In this document: one piece after another, positions 34,244 through 43,234 of the stretch
Position numbering within the stretch: the stretch's first letter is position 1
Layout of the letters: every line of letters starts with the position of its first letter
DNA from: Suilimivivens sp009774465
GTDB lineage: Bacteria; Bacillota; Clostridia; Lachnospirales; Lachnospiraceae
Assembly: GCA_947382645.1 (NCBI GenBank)
Contig: CANDAE010000009.1
Location: 1 to 64,000 of the forward strand
Reading direction: 5' to 3'
Length of the DNA: 64,000 nt
Program-made: the position numbers and the translations under genes
The notes under the pieces: generated by a model
Databases searched by the model: none
What the model saw: only the letters and a program-made list of their open reading frames with translations
Told to the model about the DNA's origin: nothing

Positions 34244-35488
34244 TTACTGCCTTATTTGCCCATTTCCTCTTATCACATATTTATAAGAGGTTAATTCTTT
34301 AAGCCCCATAGGACCTCTGGCATGAAGCTTTTGTGTGCTGATACCTATTTCTGCTCCAAATCCAAATTCAAATCCATCTGTAAATCTTGTTGAAGCATTT
34401 GCATAAACACAGGCAGCATCCACCTCATTTAAAAACTTTTCAGCGTTTTCTTTCTTTTCCGTAATAATTGATTCAGAATGTCTTGTACTGTATTTATTAA
34501 TATGAGCAATTGCTTCCTCTATGGACGCTACGGTTTTCATGGAAACAATATAATCCAGATACTCAGTTCCGTAATCTTCTTCCGTTACAGGCACACAGTC
34601 AATCACCTGCTGTACCTTTTCATCTCCCCTGATTTCCACATGGTACGTATTCAATGCTTCTGAAAGCCCTGGAAGCAGCGCATCCTTTACTGCTTCATGA
34701 ATTACTAAAGATTCACAGGCATTACATACCCCAATCCGCTGTGTTTTTGCATTTATAATAATCCGAATTGCTTTATTAAGATCAGCCAACTCATCCACAT
34801 AAATATGACAGTTTCCGGTTCCGGTTTCAATTACAGGTATTATGCTATTCTCCACCACACTTTTAATCAGTCCGGCGCCTCCTCGTGGAATCAAAAGATC
34901 CACATATTCTTTCAGCCGCATAAATTCCTGCGTTACCGCCCTGTCCGAGGTCTCTATCAGTTGAATTGCATCTTCTGTAATTCCTTCTTCTTTCAGAGCC
35001 TGTCTGATTACTTTGGTAATTGCAATATTGGAACAGACAGCATCACTTCCCCCCTTTAAGATAACTGCATTGCCGCTCTTAAAGCAAAGGCCAAACGCAT
35101 CTGCAGTAACATTGGGGCGGGATTCATAAATCATGCCGATTACGCCCATAGGCACCCTTCGTTTCTCGATCTTAAGTCCATTTGGACGCTCTATGGTCTC
35201 AATCACCTGTCCCACGGGATCCGGCAGCTTTGCGACCTGTAAAAGTCCCTCTGCCATCCCTTTTATTCTTTCTTCTGTAAGGCGAAGCCGGTCAAGCAGA
35301 CCGGAATGCATTCCTTTTTCTTCTCCTTTGGCAATATCTTTTGCATTTTCCTGTAATAAAAAACTGCTTTCTTGTACAAGCACATCTGCTGCTTTACATA
35401 ACGCATGATTTTTTTCATCTGTAGTTAATTTCTGCAGTTCATATTTTGCCGCCAGGGCATTTTTTCCCAATTGATTCAGCAATTCCAT
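34244..35488 (-). CDS. proA: gamma-glutamyl phosphate reductase
   Basis: Second step of proline synthesis: NADPH reduction of glutamyl 5-phosphate to the semialdehyde. The aldehyde-dehydrogenase-type catalytic cysteine is in RIGVCNACES (254-258 region), and GMIYESRPNVTADA and LIPRGGAGLI are typical. 414 residues is normal. Its usual partner proB is not adjacent; it closes a long minus-strand gene run after the 5-FTHF cyclo-ligase gene. Confidence 0.96.
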   Translation of the reverse strand: MELLNQLGKNALAAKYELQKLTTDEKNHALCKAADVLVQESSFLLQENAKDIAKGEEKGMHSGLLDRLRLTEERIKGMAEGLLQVAKLPDPVGQVIETIERPNGLKIEKRRVPMGVIGMIYESRPNVTADAFGLCFKSGNAVILKGGSDAVCSNIAITKVIRQALKEEGITEDAIQLIETSDRAVTQEFMRLKEYVDLLIPRGGAGLIKSVVENSIIPVIETGTGNCHIYVDELADLNKAIRIIINAKTQRIGVCNACESLVIHEAVKDALLPGLSEALNTYHVEIRGDEKVQQVIDCVPVTEEDYGTEYLDYIVSMKTVASIEEAIAHINKYSTRHSESIITEKKENAEKFLNEVDAACVYANASTRFTDGFEFGFGAEIGISTQKLHARGPMGLKELTSYKYVIRGNGQIRQ

Positions 35489-35517
35489 TTTTTCTGTCCC
35501 ATTTCCTTTTAAAATTT

Positions 35518-36105
35518 TTATCTGATAACCTCTGTATCTGTTATGATAAGATCCGGTCTGATATCATGTGCTTCTACCGGCACCTTTCTGGTTATCTGGC
35601 ATTCAAAGGCAAGCGCTATGCTGTGAAGCTTTGGAAAAGCAGCCAGATACCTGTCGTAAAATCCCTTGCCATACCCCATGCGTCCCCGCTCCCTGTCAAA
35701 TACTGCGCCAGGAACCAGAATCAGGGCTTGTGTATCCTGTAATACTTTATCTGTAAATAACCTTGCACTGTCTTTTAAGGGTTCTCTGATTCCCTGATAT
35801 CCTTCTTCAAAATCCTCCATGCCGGACACCTCATAAAACTGGATATCCATTCCCTCAACCTTTGGTGCAAAAATCCTTTTTTCCCCTGATGCAATCAGCT
35901 CTTCCACCAATCCTGTGGTCATAACCTCGCTTCTGTAATCCATATATACAAGAAGGATCTGTGCCTGTTTAAAAGTATCTTCATTTTTAAGCTGTTCCCA
36001 TATTTTAGCGCTTTTTTCCCTTCGTTCCTTCACGGAAAGATTATTTCTGTAATTTAAATACCTGGTTCTTAGCTCCTGTTTACTGCTAAATGCTTTTTTC
36101 TCCAT
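35518..36105 (-). CDS. 5-formyltetrahydrofolate cyclo-ligase
   Basis: ATP-dependent conversion of 5-formyl-THF to 5,10-methenyl-THF, rescuing an inhibitory folate. The N-terminal KQELRTRYLNYRNNL and the C-terminal GRMGYGKGFYDRYL motif identify the family; 195 residues is typical. It starts after GGAAAGG. With fhs and folD elsewhere in the window it belongs to the one-carbon set. Confidence 0.93.
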   Translation of the reverse strand: MEKKAFSSKQELRTRYLNYRNNLSVKERREKSAKIWEQLKNEDTFKQAQILLVYMDYRSEVMTTGLVEELIASGEKRIFAPKVEGMDIQFYEVSGMEDFEEGYQGIREPLKDSARLFTDKVLQDTQALILVPGAVFDRERGRMGYGKGFYDRYLAAFPKLHSIALAFECQITRKVPVEAHDIRPDLIITDTEVIR

Positions 36106-36164
36106 ACAAACACCTTTCCTTTCCAGTGCATCCTGCCTTTTTAAAGGCCAGCCCTTCGTACTTT

Positions 36165-37811
36165 TTAAAGACTCTTCTCATTCATAATATGAACCGCCAC
36201 TTCCTCTGCCACACGTATTCCATCCATAGCCGCCGAAGTAATTCCTCCTGCATATCCTGCCCCTTCGCCGCAGGGATATAATCCTTTCAGAGAGGATTGC
36301 AGGCTTTCATCTCTTAAAATCCTTACCGGAGAAGAAGTTCTGCTCTCCACCCCTTCCACCAGTACATTTCCATCATTAAACCCTTTTATGACAGCTCCAA
36401 ACTGTTCCATCCCCTCCACGAACGCCTTACTAAGCGACAGGGGAAGTATTTCATGAACCTTCCCGTAACTCCACCTTCCCTTTATCTGAGGCATAAATTC
36501 TTCCGGAATTACTGACGCTTTATTTTGACATTCCGTCTTCCCACTCCCCATAATCCTGCCATCTGCTTTCCTGTAAACTGCCTCTTTATAATCAGAGTAT
36601 CTTTCCACCGGTATTGTCCCAAGTCCTGCCTGAAATGCCTTTTCCTCCAGTCTTCTTTGAAATTCTACTCCGGCAAGCGCGCCTTCCCCTTCATAATCCC
36701 CGGGCGTTACCGACACAATAATTGCACTGTTTGCATTGCAGCCGCTTCTTCCGCTGTAACTCATGCCATTAACTACAAGCCGCCCCTGTTCAGAAGAAGC
36801 ATCTACCACATAACCTCCCGGACACATACAAAATGAATATACGCCTCTTTCGTCCAAAGCTCTTGCGGTTACCTTGTAAGGTGCATTTCCCAGTACTTTT
36901 TCTTCTGCTTTTCCATATTGGGATAAATTGATCAGTTCCTGGGGATGTTCCACCCGCATTCCAAGGGCAAAAGGCTTTGCTTCCATTGAAATTCCCTTAT
37001 GATAAAGCATTTCAAAAGTATCCCTTGCACTGTGTCCCGGAGCTAAAACAACAAATTTTGTTTCCAGCCTTTCTGTGTTATTAATAATCAGAGCAGATAT
37101 TCTATTTCCCTTTATTTCAATATCCGTCACCCTGGAAGCAAATCTGACTTCTCCTCCCATAGCTTCAATGGCATTCCGGATATTCACCACAACCTTTCTT
37201 AACACATCAGTGCCTATATGGGGTTTATAATCATACAATATTTCCTCTGGTGCGCCGAACTCTACAAATAAAGACAATACCTTTTTGTTTCTTCCATATT
37301 TGTCTTTTACCAGTGTATTTAGTTTCCCATCGGAAAATGTCCCTGCACCCCCTTCACCAAACTGTACATTTGATTCCGGATTTAAATTCCCGCTTTCCCA
37401 AAAACTTTCCACATCCTTTGTTCTTTGTTCTATGGGATATCCCCGCTCTAAGAGGATCGGCTTAAATCCGGCATTTGCCAGCATATAGCCACAAAAAAGT
37501 CCGGCAGGCCCTGTTCCTATAATCACAGGTCTTACTTCCCCCGAATATCCACTGACCGGAAAGCGATAGAAAACCTCCCTGCAAATTTGTACCTGCTTTT
37601 TATTACATTTGCGATAAACATCTGCTTCATTCTTTACCTGTATGTCTAATATGTAATTAAAATACAGCTCCGGCTTCTTTCTTGCATCAACAGAACGCCT
37701 TACAATTGTAATCTTTGGATTTTCTCTGCACCGCAGTATTTTTCTTACCTGCTTTTCCAGTTCTGCCTCTGTATGCCCCACCGGAAGCTTTAACTGATTG
37801 ATTCTAAGCAT
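36165..37811 (-). CDS. FAD-dependent dehydrogenase (COG2509 type)
   Basis: A 548-residue cytosolic flavoprotein. After an N-terminal RNA-binding-like about 90 residues comes the FAD-binding GTGPAGLFCGYMLANAGF (near 98-115), then ERG, NVQFGEGGAGTFSDGKLNT, and a C-terminal GEGAGYAGGITSAAMDG that closes the FAD site. Members of this family are common but their substrate is unknown; some annotations say 'NAD(P)/FAD-dependent oxidoreductase'. It is followed by the cyclo-ligase gene and preceded by baiN, another flavoprotein. Confidence 0.85.
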   Translation of the reverse strand: MLRINQLKLPVGHTEAELEKQVRKILRCRENPKITIVRRSVDARKKPELYFNYILDIQVKNEADVYRKCNKKQVQICREVFYRFPVSGYSGEVRPVIIGTGPAGLFCGYMLANAGFKPILLERGYPIEQRTKDVESFWESGNLNPESNVQFGEGGAGTFSDGKLNTLVKDKYGRNKKVLSLFVEFGAPEEILYDYKPHIGTDVLRKVVVNIRNAIEAMGGEVRFASRVTDIEIKGNRISALIINNTERLETKFVVLAPGHSARDTFEMLYHKGISMEAKPFALGMRVEHPQELINLSQYGKAEEKVLGNAPYKVTARALDERGVYSFCMCPGGYVVDASSEQGRLVVNGMSYSGRSGCNANSAIIVSVTPGDYEGEGALAGVEFQRRLEEKAFQAGLGTIPVERYSDYKEAVYRKADGRIMGSGKTECQNKASVIPEEFMPQIKGRWSYGKVHEILPLSLSKAFVEGMEQFGAVIKGFNDGNVLVEGVESRTSSPVRILRDESLQSSLKGLYPCGEGAGYAGGITSAAMDGIRVAEEVAVHIMNEKSL

Positions 37812-37839
37812 CCTTAATCTTCCTCTTTATTCCCGCAAA

Positions 37840-37921
37840 CAGTCGCCAAAGTCATGCCTGCATGACCTTGGCGACTGCCGCAAGGGTGAAATACCTCGCA
37901 GCCTGCTGTGGGGTATTTCAC
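37840..37921 (-). repeat. two-hairpin palindromic element overlapping the baiN stop
   Basis: Hairpin one: a 17-base arm at 37840-37856 pairs with 37861-37877 around CCTG with a single mismatch. Hairpin two: GTGAAATACC (37886-37895) pairs with GGTATTTCAC (37912-37921). The stop codon of baiN (37918-37920) lies inside the second. Neither has a proper U-tract. The compact palindromic build suggests an interspersed repeat of REP or small MITE type. Confidence 0.6.
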
Positions 37922-39156
37922 TTGACTTTAGCCGCATTCATACCTGCAATATACCCACTGGTCCATGCCCACTGCAGATTATAGCCGCCGCATTTTCCAT
38001 CTACATCAAGCATTTCACCGGTAAAATACAGTCCTTTAACAAGCCTGGACTGCAGATTTTCATTTAATTGTGTATAGTCAACGCCGCCTGCACAAACCTG
38101 TGCCTTTTCCATTGTATTTACATCACTTATGGGTATGATAAAGCACTGATATTTCTGCATGATTGTCCATATTTTCTTCCATCCGGCTTCTTTCACTTTC
38201 ATTTCCGGATGAAAACCTGCCTGTTTAATCATAACCATATTAATTTTTTTATTTTGCGTTCCTGTCAGAAACTCTTCTAATGTTTTTTCCAATTGGGTTT
38301 CGTATCTTAGCCTGTTCGTATAAAAAAACACTTTTTCTTCCTGCTCCGGGAAAAAATTAATATGTACTGTAACTGCCTGCTTCTTTTTTAATGCATACGC
38401 TGCAATCCGGCTTACTTGAAAAACAGGAATACCTGAAATCCCATATTCTGTAAACTGCAATTCCCCGCTTTCACAGGCTGTTTCTTCTCCATCCAGCATA
38501 AGCTTTATATCAGCATGGCACCTTACTCCTGCAAGAGCCTTTATAAAACGTTCATTTGATTTAAGTTGAACAAGCCCCGGAACCACCGGCTTAATCCTGT
38601 GCCCAAATCCTTTTGCAATTTCATACCCGACAGTTCCATCTCCTTTTTTCAGGGAAGCCGGACTTCCACAGGATAAAATCAGTCTGTCAAAATAATATGT
38701 TTTTCCTTCTTTATCCTTTATCTGAAAGCCTTCACCCTCGCCCAGACAGGCCGCTTCTGTGATTTCCGTACCTGTTATCACCTTAACCCGGCACCGCCCA
38801 AGTTCCATTCGCAAAATATCCAATACTGTTGATGCCTGTTCTGAATAAGGATAAACGTACCCGTTTTTGCTTTTAACCATCAGCCCCAGGCTTTCAAAAA
38901 AAGAAATTGTCTCCCAAACCGGAAATAAATCAAATTGTTTTTGAAGTTTTACTTTATCTTCACAAAAGTACTGCCCCAGATCAAATTCCAGATTAGTTAA
39001 ATTACACTTTCCGTTTCCAGTAGCAAGTATTTTTTTCCCTACTCTGTCATTTTTTTCAAATAGCGTAACTTCAGCTCCATTTCTGGCTGCCGCTATGGCG
39101 GCTGTCATTCCGGACGCTCCCGCTCCGATTATTGCTATCGCTATTTTTTTCTCCAT
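37918..39156 (-). CDS. BaiN/HI0933-family flavoprotein
   Basis: A 412-residue FAD/NAD(P)-binding oxidoreductase of the HI0933 (YhiN/BaiN) family. It has an N-terminal dinucleotide fold (IAIIGAGASGMTAAIAAARNG) and a family-specific C terminus (FTGEMLDVDGKCGGYNLQWAWTSG). One member, BaiN, has been linked to bile-acid dehydroxylation, but homologues are present in many bacteria without that pathway, so I make no claim about substrate. The gene is upstream of a second flavoprotein gene, with the hairpin element between them. Confidence 0.87.
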   Translation of the reverse strand: MEKKIAIAIIGAGASGMTAAIAAARNGAEVTLFEKNDRVGKKILATGNGKCNLTNLEFDLGQYFCEDKVKLQKQFDLFPVWETISFFESLGLMVKSKNGYVYPYSEQASTVLDILRMELGRCRVKVITGTEITEAACLGEGEGFQIKDKEGKTYYFDRLILSCGSPASLKKGDGTVGYEIAKGFGHRIKPVVPGLVQLKSNERFIKALAGVRCHADIKLMLDGEETACESGELQFTEYGISGIPVFQVSRIAAYALKKKQAVTVHINFFPEQEEKVFFYTNRLRYETQLEKTLEEFLTGTQNKKINMVMIKQAGFHPEMKVKEAGWKKIWTIMQKYQCFIIPISDVNTMEKAQVCAGGVDYTQLNENLQSRLVKGLYFTGEMLDVDGKCGGYNLQWAWTSGYIAGMNAAKVK

Positions 39157-39230
39157 CTATCTCCTCATTTCTTCCATTTTCACGTGTAAAAATATTTCAT
39201 AAAATGTTATCTTTACTAATTACTATAATA

Positions 39231-39857
39231 CTAACTGGAATAAGACTCAAGAAAATTATACAATTCTCCTTCATCTTCTATAAACTTCATATTTAAAATT
39301 TCATTTTGAAGCTTCTCCGGCAGCTCTTCTACCAGAATATCCGTACTCATATAGACTTGGGATAATTGATGATCATAAACTACCACATAATGATTTTCAT
39401 TTAAAAGAAAAAAACCTTTTTCTTCCTGCTCCGGTTCAAAGCTTTTTCTGACTACCACTTTTTCTGAAGAAAAAGAAATCAGTTCCATATGTCGAAATCC
39501 CAGTTCCAAATCGGAAAGAGATGGGTTTTTATTGTATTCCTCAATTTCCTGAACTAATTTTTCCCTGCTTAATCCTATAAATTTATCCGGTGATACTGCT
39601 TTTTCTTCTATTGTTTCTCCTGTAACAGTATTATAGGACTGTAATATATATTGTGTATTGGCTGTCATTATTGGTTCATCACTGACCGACACTGGTACAG
39701 TTTCTTCCCGATTTTTTTTCTCTTCTTCCACCTGCAGTCTTACTTTACTGTCACCCGGATAAAAAAAATCCATAATTGCCATATTAGAAGCAAATCCAAG
39801 AGCAAACATAGTTAATGGATAAATAAAAAACATGCTGATACGTCTTACAAATTTCAT
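39231..39857 (-). CDS. membrane-anchored protein with BofC-like C-terminal domain
   Basis: About 208 residues: a single N-terminal membrane segment (MFFIYPLTMFALGFASNMAI, about 8-28), a charged linker and an extracytoplasmic domain. The end (YVVVYDHQLSQVYMSTDI...LPEKLQNEI...ELYNFLESYSS) resembles the BofC C-terminal domain, known from a regulator of sigma-K checkpoint processing in Bacillus. The role in sporulation is inferred only from this similarity and from nearby yqfC, yqfD and SpoVB-like genes. The ATG at 39857 is supported by AAAGG at 10 bases; a GTG at 39866 is too close to it. Confidence 0.65.
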   Translation of the reverse strand: MKFVRRISMFFIYPLTMFALGFASNMAIMDFFYPGDSKVRLQVEEEKKNREETVPVSVSDEPIMTANTQYILQSYNTVTGETIEEKAVSPDKFIGLSREKLVQEIEEYNKNPSLSDLELGFRHMELISFSSEKVVVRKSFEPEQEEKGFFLLNENHYVVVYDHQLSQVYMSTDILVEELPEKLQNEILNMKFIEDEGELYNFLESYSS

Positions 39858-39934
39858 AAACTGCACACCTTTACTATTTCTTTTTAAACAGTATCAGCCA
39901 AAATATTCAAATTTATACCATTGTCAAAACCATC

Positions 39935-41569
39935 TTACCTGAAACGCAGCATTCCCATTAACCTAATCAAAATTCTGCTGCCGGCCATTTCTTCCAACTC
40001 TCCCTCATCAAAAGCTCTGGTCACTACCAGGAGAACCAGATAGACTATAATTGCTGTTAATAGGCAGATAATCATCGAAACTGCCGCCCCCAGCATGGGA
40101 GTAAATACCTTATTTAACAGCATGGCAATCACTCCTGAAACTGCGGAATCAATTAAGGTAATCGCAAAGCTTTTTATCCATTCCTGTGTATACTGAATCA
40201 GGCGGCTGATCAGCCAAAATCCTGCCACTGCCACCAGCACATAGAAAACAATTGCTGCAATCAGTACTGCAGTAATTCCCAGTTTTGTACTTTTTAACAG
40301 TAAAAACAAAACTCCAATATGCAAAAGAAGTGAGCCAGCGCCTGTCAATGCCACATATTTCATTTTTCTGCTTCTTGCCAGTACTTCAACGAAAACTGCC
40401 GCAAAAACACAAAAGACAATAAGTATGCTTCCTAACTGCACCCAGCCTGTTGCCTGTTTTGCTGCATTCACAGACAATATCTCCAAAAGATTTTCCGAAA
40501 ACACCGCCAGCAGCACAGCCGCCGGTATGGAAATAACAGCACACTGGTGAATTAATATTCCAAGTTTTTCCCTTGCAAGTCTTTGCTCGTCCCGTTCAAT
40601 AAGTCCTGCCACCCTGCGGACAGATCCCATACAGGCAATTATAATCATTCCGCTGATTACCCCGGAAAAAACAAGACACTTGCCATAATACACCCCCCAC
40701 ATGGCAATGCTTTCCCCTGATCTGTCCCCTGATAAAAAGAATAAATACTGATCAATCAGCGGCAGTCCCTGAAAGCATAACCAGACAAGTGAATAAATTA
40801 CACCTGTTCCCGTCAGCATGTAGACAATATGAAAACCTGCGTCCTTACTTTTAGGCAGTTCTCTTCCGGCCTGCTTTTTTAAAGAGCCTTTATAAATAAA
40901 ATACAGAACCAGCATATGAAGAAAGCAGAGAATTGAAGCTGCCAGTAACCCTATGGAAGCTCCCCTTGCACCATATGCACCGGCATAATCTTCATTTTGT
41001 AAAAGCGCGGAAACTTTTAATCCATATTCATGTACCAGTCCAGCCCCTAAAAGTCCACCTGCAAACATAACAATCAAATGCAGTATCTGGGAATGCAGGG
41101 CAGGCATTCTTGATCCGCTTCCCTGAAAATACCCCTTAAAAACACCTGTTAAAATCATAAAAAACATGGAAGGCGCCATCAGAGAAATTGCCAGACCGGC
41201 CAATGGCACATGTAAAATCTTTTCTGCAGCAAATTGCCCTGAAATACAAAAAAACGCACTGAAAATCAACCCCAAAACACCGCCAAAAAGCAGTGCTCCA
41301 CTTAAAACCTTTCGTGCATTTTTATATTGATCTCTTTTTACCCGAAATTTAACCAATGCTGCAACAGCTTCTGATAAGCCATAGGAAACTGTCCCTGCAA
41401 CCACCAGATAAATCTCATATGCCGAAGCAAAACATGTAATTCCCTTATCGCCAATCATATACCCCAAAGGAATGCGGAAAATCAAAGCTCCCATAGTTGC
41501 AAGTATGGTAATCATCATATACTGGTCTCTTCTTGAGGAAATCGTCCTTTTTCTCTCCGGTCTTTTCAT
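39935..41569 (-). CDS. polysaccharide biosynthesis flippase (SpoVB/MurJ-like, MOP superfamily)
   Basis: A 544-residue polytopic protein with about 14 hydrophobic segments. An N-terminal arginine/lysine-rich stretch is followed by repeated MATE-type helices (GLSEAVAALVKFRVKRDQ; FFMILTGVFKGYFQGSGSRMPA). The family flips lipid-linked oligosaccharides or lipid II-like precursors; SpoVB acts on spore cortex synthesis. Substrate here is unknown. The ATG overlaps the ybeY stop by four bases, replacing the dgkA-cdd-era genes that often follow ybeY. Confidence 0.87.
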   Translation of the reverse strand: MKRPERKRTISSRRDQYMMITILATMGALIFRIPLGYMIGDKGITCFASAYEIYLVVAGTVSYGLSEAVAALVKFRVKRDQYKNARKVLSGALLFGGVLGLIFSAFFCISGQFAAEKILHVPLAGLAISLMAPSMFFMILTGVFKGYFQGSGSRMPALHSQILHLIVMFAGGLLGAGLVHEYGLKVSALLQNEDYAGAYGARGASIGLLAASILCFLHMLVLYFIYKGSLKKQAGRELPKSKDAGFHIVYMLTGTGVIYSLVWLCFQGLPLIDQYLFFLSGDRSGESIAMWGVYYGKCLVFSGVISGMIIIACMGSVRRVAGLIERDEQRLAREKLGILIHQCAVISIPAAVLLAVFSENLLEILSVNAAKQATGWVQLGSILIVFCVFAAVFVEVLARSRKMKYVALTGAGSLLLHIGVLFLLLKSTKLGITAVLIAAIVFYVLVAVAGFWLISRLIQYTQEWIKSFAITLIDSAVSGVIAMLLNKVFTPMLGAAVSMIICLLTAIIVYLVLLVVTRAFDEGELEEMAGSRILIRLMGMLRFR

Positions 41570-42075
41570 ACTGTGTCTCCTCTTGTAATTCCAAGGAAAG
41601 AAAGTACCCTTTCCTGTTTTTCCTCCATCACGCCTGCTTCTTCCTCCACCATATGATCATAACCACATAAATGGAGCATACTGTGCACCATCAGAAAAGC
41701 CAGCTCTCTTTTTACGGAATGCCCGTATTGCTCTGCCTGCTCAAGTACTTTTTCAGCAGATATGATAATGTCCCCCAGAAGAAGCTCTCCGCTTTCCGGA
41801 TCAAAACAGTCTGCTCCCTCTTCTTCTGCGGCAGAAAAATCCGCCTCCTTTTGAAACGGGATCATGGGAAAAGACAGTACATCTGTAGATGCATCTACCT
41901 GGCGATACTGCCTGTTAAGTTCATGAATCCCCTGATTATCTGTAATCAGCAGATTTACCTGTGCTTCATAAGGACACTTTTCCATATCAAGAACCTGCAT
42001 CATAACTGTATCTAAAAGTTCTTTTACATCAAACTCAAACTCTATATCTGTTTCATTCTCAGCGTAAGAAGTCAT
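41566..42075 (-). CDS. ybeY: endoribonuclease YbeY (rRNA maturation)
   Basis: Metal-dependent RNase for 16S rRNA 3' processing and ribosome quality control. The zinc motif HSMLHLCGYDH near residue 125 is complete. The start at 42075 lies 12 bases after GGAGG, inside the end of the upstream HD-like gene (17-base overlap). The order phoH-pgpH-ybeY is conserved in Bacillota. Confidence 0.94.
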   Translation of the reverse strand: MTSYAENETDIEFEFDVKELLDTVMMQVLDMEKCPYEAQVNLLITDNQGIHELNRQYRQVDASTDVLSFPMIPFQKEADFSAAEEEGADCFDPESGELLLGDIIISAEKVLEQAEQYGHSVKRELAFLMVHSMLHLCGYDHMVEEEAGVMEEKQERVLSFLGITRGDTV

Positions 42076-43234
42076 AATATAGTTTTTCCTCCACAAGTAT
42101 CTTTTTCATTTCCTGCAGTTCTCCAAATGACAGTCTGCTATAATCTATCATACCACTTTCAAGCTTTTTCTTAAATATTGCAGTAATAATTTTCTGATAA
42201 TCCATATTTGCCTGCGCATTTTGTGAAAAAAGATAGCTGATAGATGAAATTACCGTGTCACAAAAAAGAAGCACAACCGTCTCTTTGGAAAGAATTGTTT
42301 CATTTTTATCAATATATTCTTTAAGAATTGTTTGAACTTCCATTGGGAAATTGTATTCCTGCAATATTGCACTTACATTTTCCCAATTGTTTTCCCCTCT
42401 CATGATACCGATTCTATGATAGTAGCCGCAGGCCTTTGCCACTGCATCATCCAGATGCAGCCTTTTGGCTATCCTGTCACATAAATATGCAGTATGTACA
42501 GCCCGATAATACTCTTCTCTGGAAAATGTCTTTAATTCTACTAACAGTGGACACTCCGGATCATTAATGTCCATATAAATATTCCTACTTCCATAAATAA
42601 TGGAAAAACTGAAATACTTAAGGAGAATCATAAGCAGTATCAGGCATACCATAATATTAACTGCCGGTATGACAAACATGTAAATGTGAAGTACTTCATT
42701 AACCAGCAATACTTCCTGAATGGACAGGCACACCATTTGAACCGACAGGGAAACCAAAAGAGGCAGCCAGATTTTAAAGCTTTTATCCACATAAGAAAAA
42801 ACCGTAATTCCTACAAGACCACCGATAAAGTAAATAAAAAAAGTAATAGAATCACTTCTTTGAAGTATAACAGATATCATCAGTAGTACACTTCCCGCCG
42901 AAATTCCTATCATTTGATTACTAAACAGCATCAGCCCGATAAAAATAACCAGATAGGGCCAGCCTCCCGCCGGAAGCATGGGAAAGGTAACACTTCCCAA
43001 AAGAGCAATCAGATATACCACCATAAATCTTCCAAAATGCTCCTCATTATCAAATAGATAACTTCCCTCCTGGCTGCTTTTTTCAATTCCAAACCACACG
43101 CTGCCGCATCCGGCAGTTACTATAATAATTATTCCTGCAATCCGTATGGCTTCCAGCTGATAAAAATATGCCGCCAAAGCACTGATTATTATTGTAAGTA
43201 AAAATAAGAATATATTTTCAATGTTTTTTTTCAT
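42059..43234 (-). CDS. degenerate, shortened PgpH-like (7TM-HD) membrane protein
   Basis: About 391 residues with roughly seven hydrophobic segments (about 5-205) and a C-terminal HD-like domain. Its place between phoH and ybeY is that of PgpH (YqfF), the cyclic-di-AMP phosphodiesterase, which is about 700 residues. Here the large N-terminal extracytoplasmic domain is absent, and the HD domain keeps one early histidine (247) but reads YYHRIGI where PgpH has YYHDIGK (Arg 274 for Asp); the later His-rich metal ligands and HHGT motif are missing, though LLFCD (326) remains. Catalysis is unlikely. The ATG at 43234 overlaps the phoH end; a start 24 codons earlier is also open. Confidence 0.75.
   Translation of the reverse strand: MKKNIENIFLFLLTIIISALAAYFYQLEAIRIAGIIIIVTAGCGSVWFGIEKSSQEGSYLFDNEEHFGRFMVVYLIALLGSVTFPMLPAGGWPYLVIFIGLMLFSNQMIGISAGSVLLMISVILQRSDSITFFIYFIGGLVGITVFSYVDKSFKIWLPLLVSLSVQMVCLSIQEVLLVNEVLHIYMFVIPAVNIMVCLILLMILLKYFSFSIIYGSRNIYMDINDPECPLLVELKTFSREEYYRAVHTAYLCDRIAKRLHLDDAVAKACGYYHRIGIMRGENNWENVSAILQEYNFPMEVQTILKEYIDKNETILSKETVVLLFCDTVISSISYLFSQNAQANMDYQKIITAIFKKKLESGMIDYSRLSFGELQEMKKILVEEKLYYDFLR

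Noticed and set aside
37918..39156. BaiN function in bile acid dehydroxylation.
   Set aside because: No other bai genes are near, and this family is far wider than that pathway.
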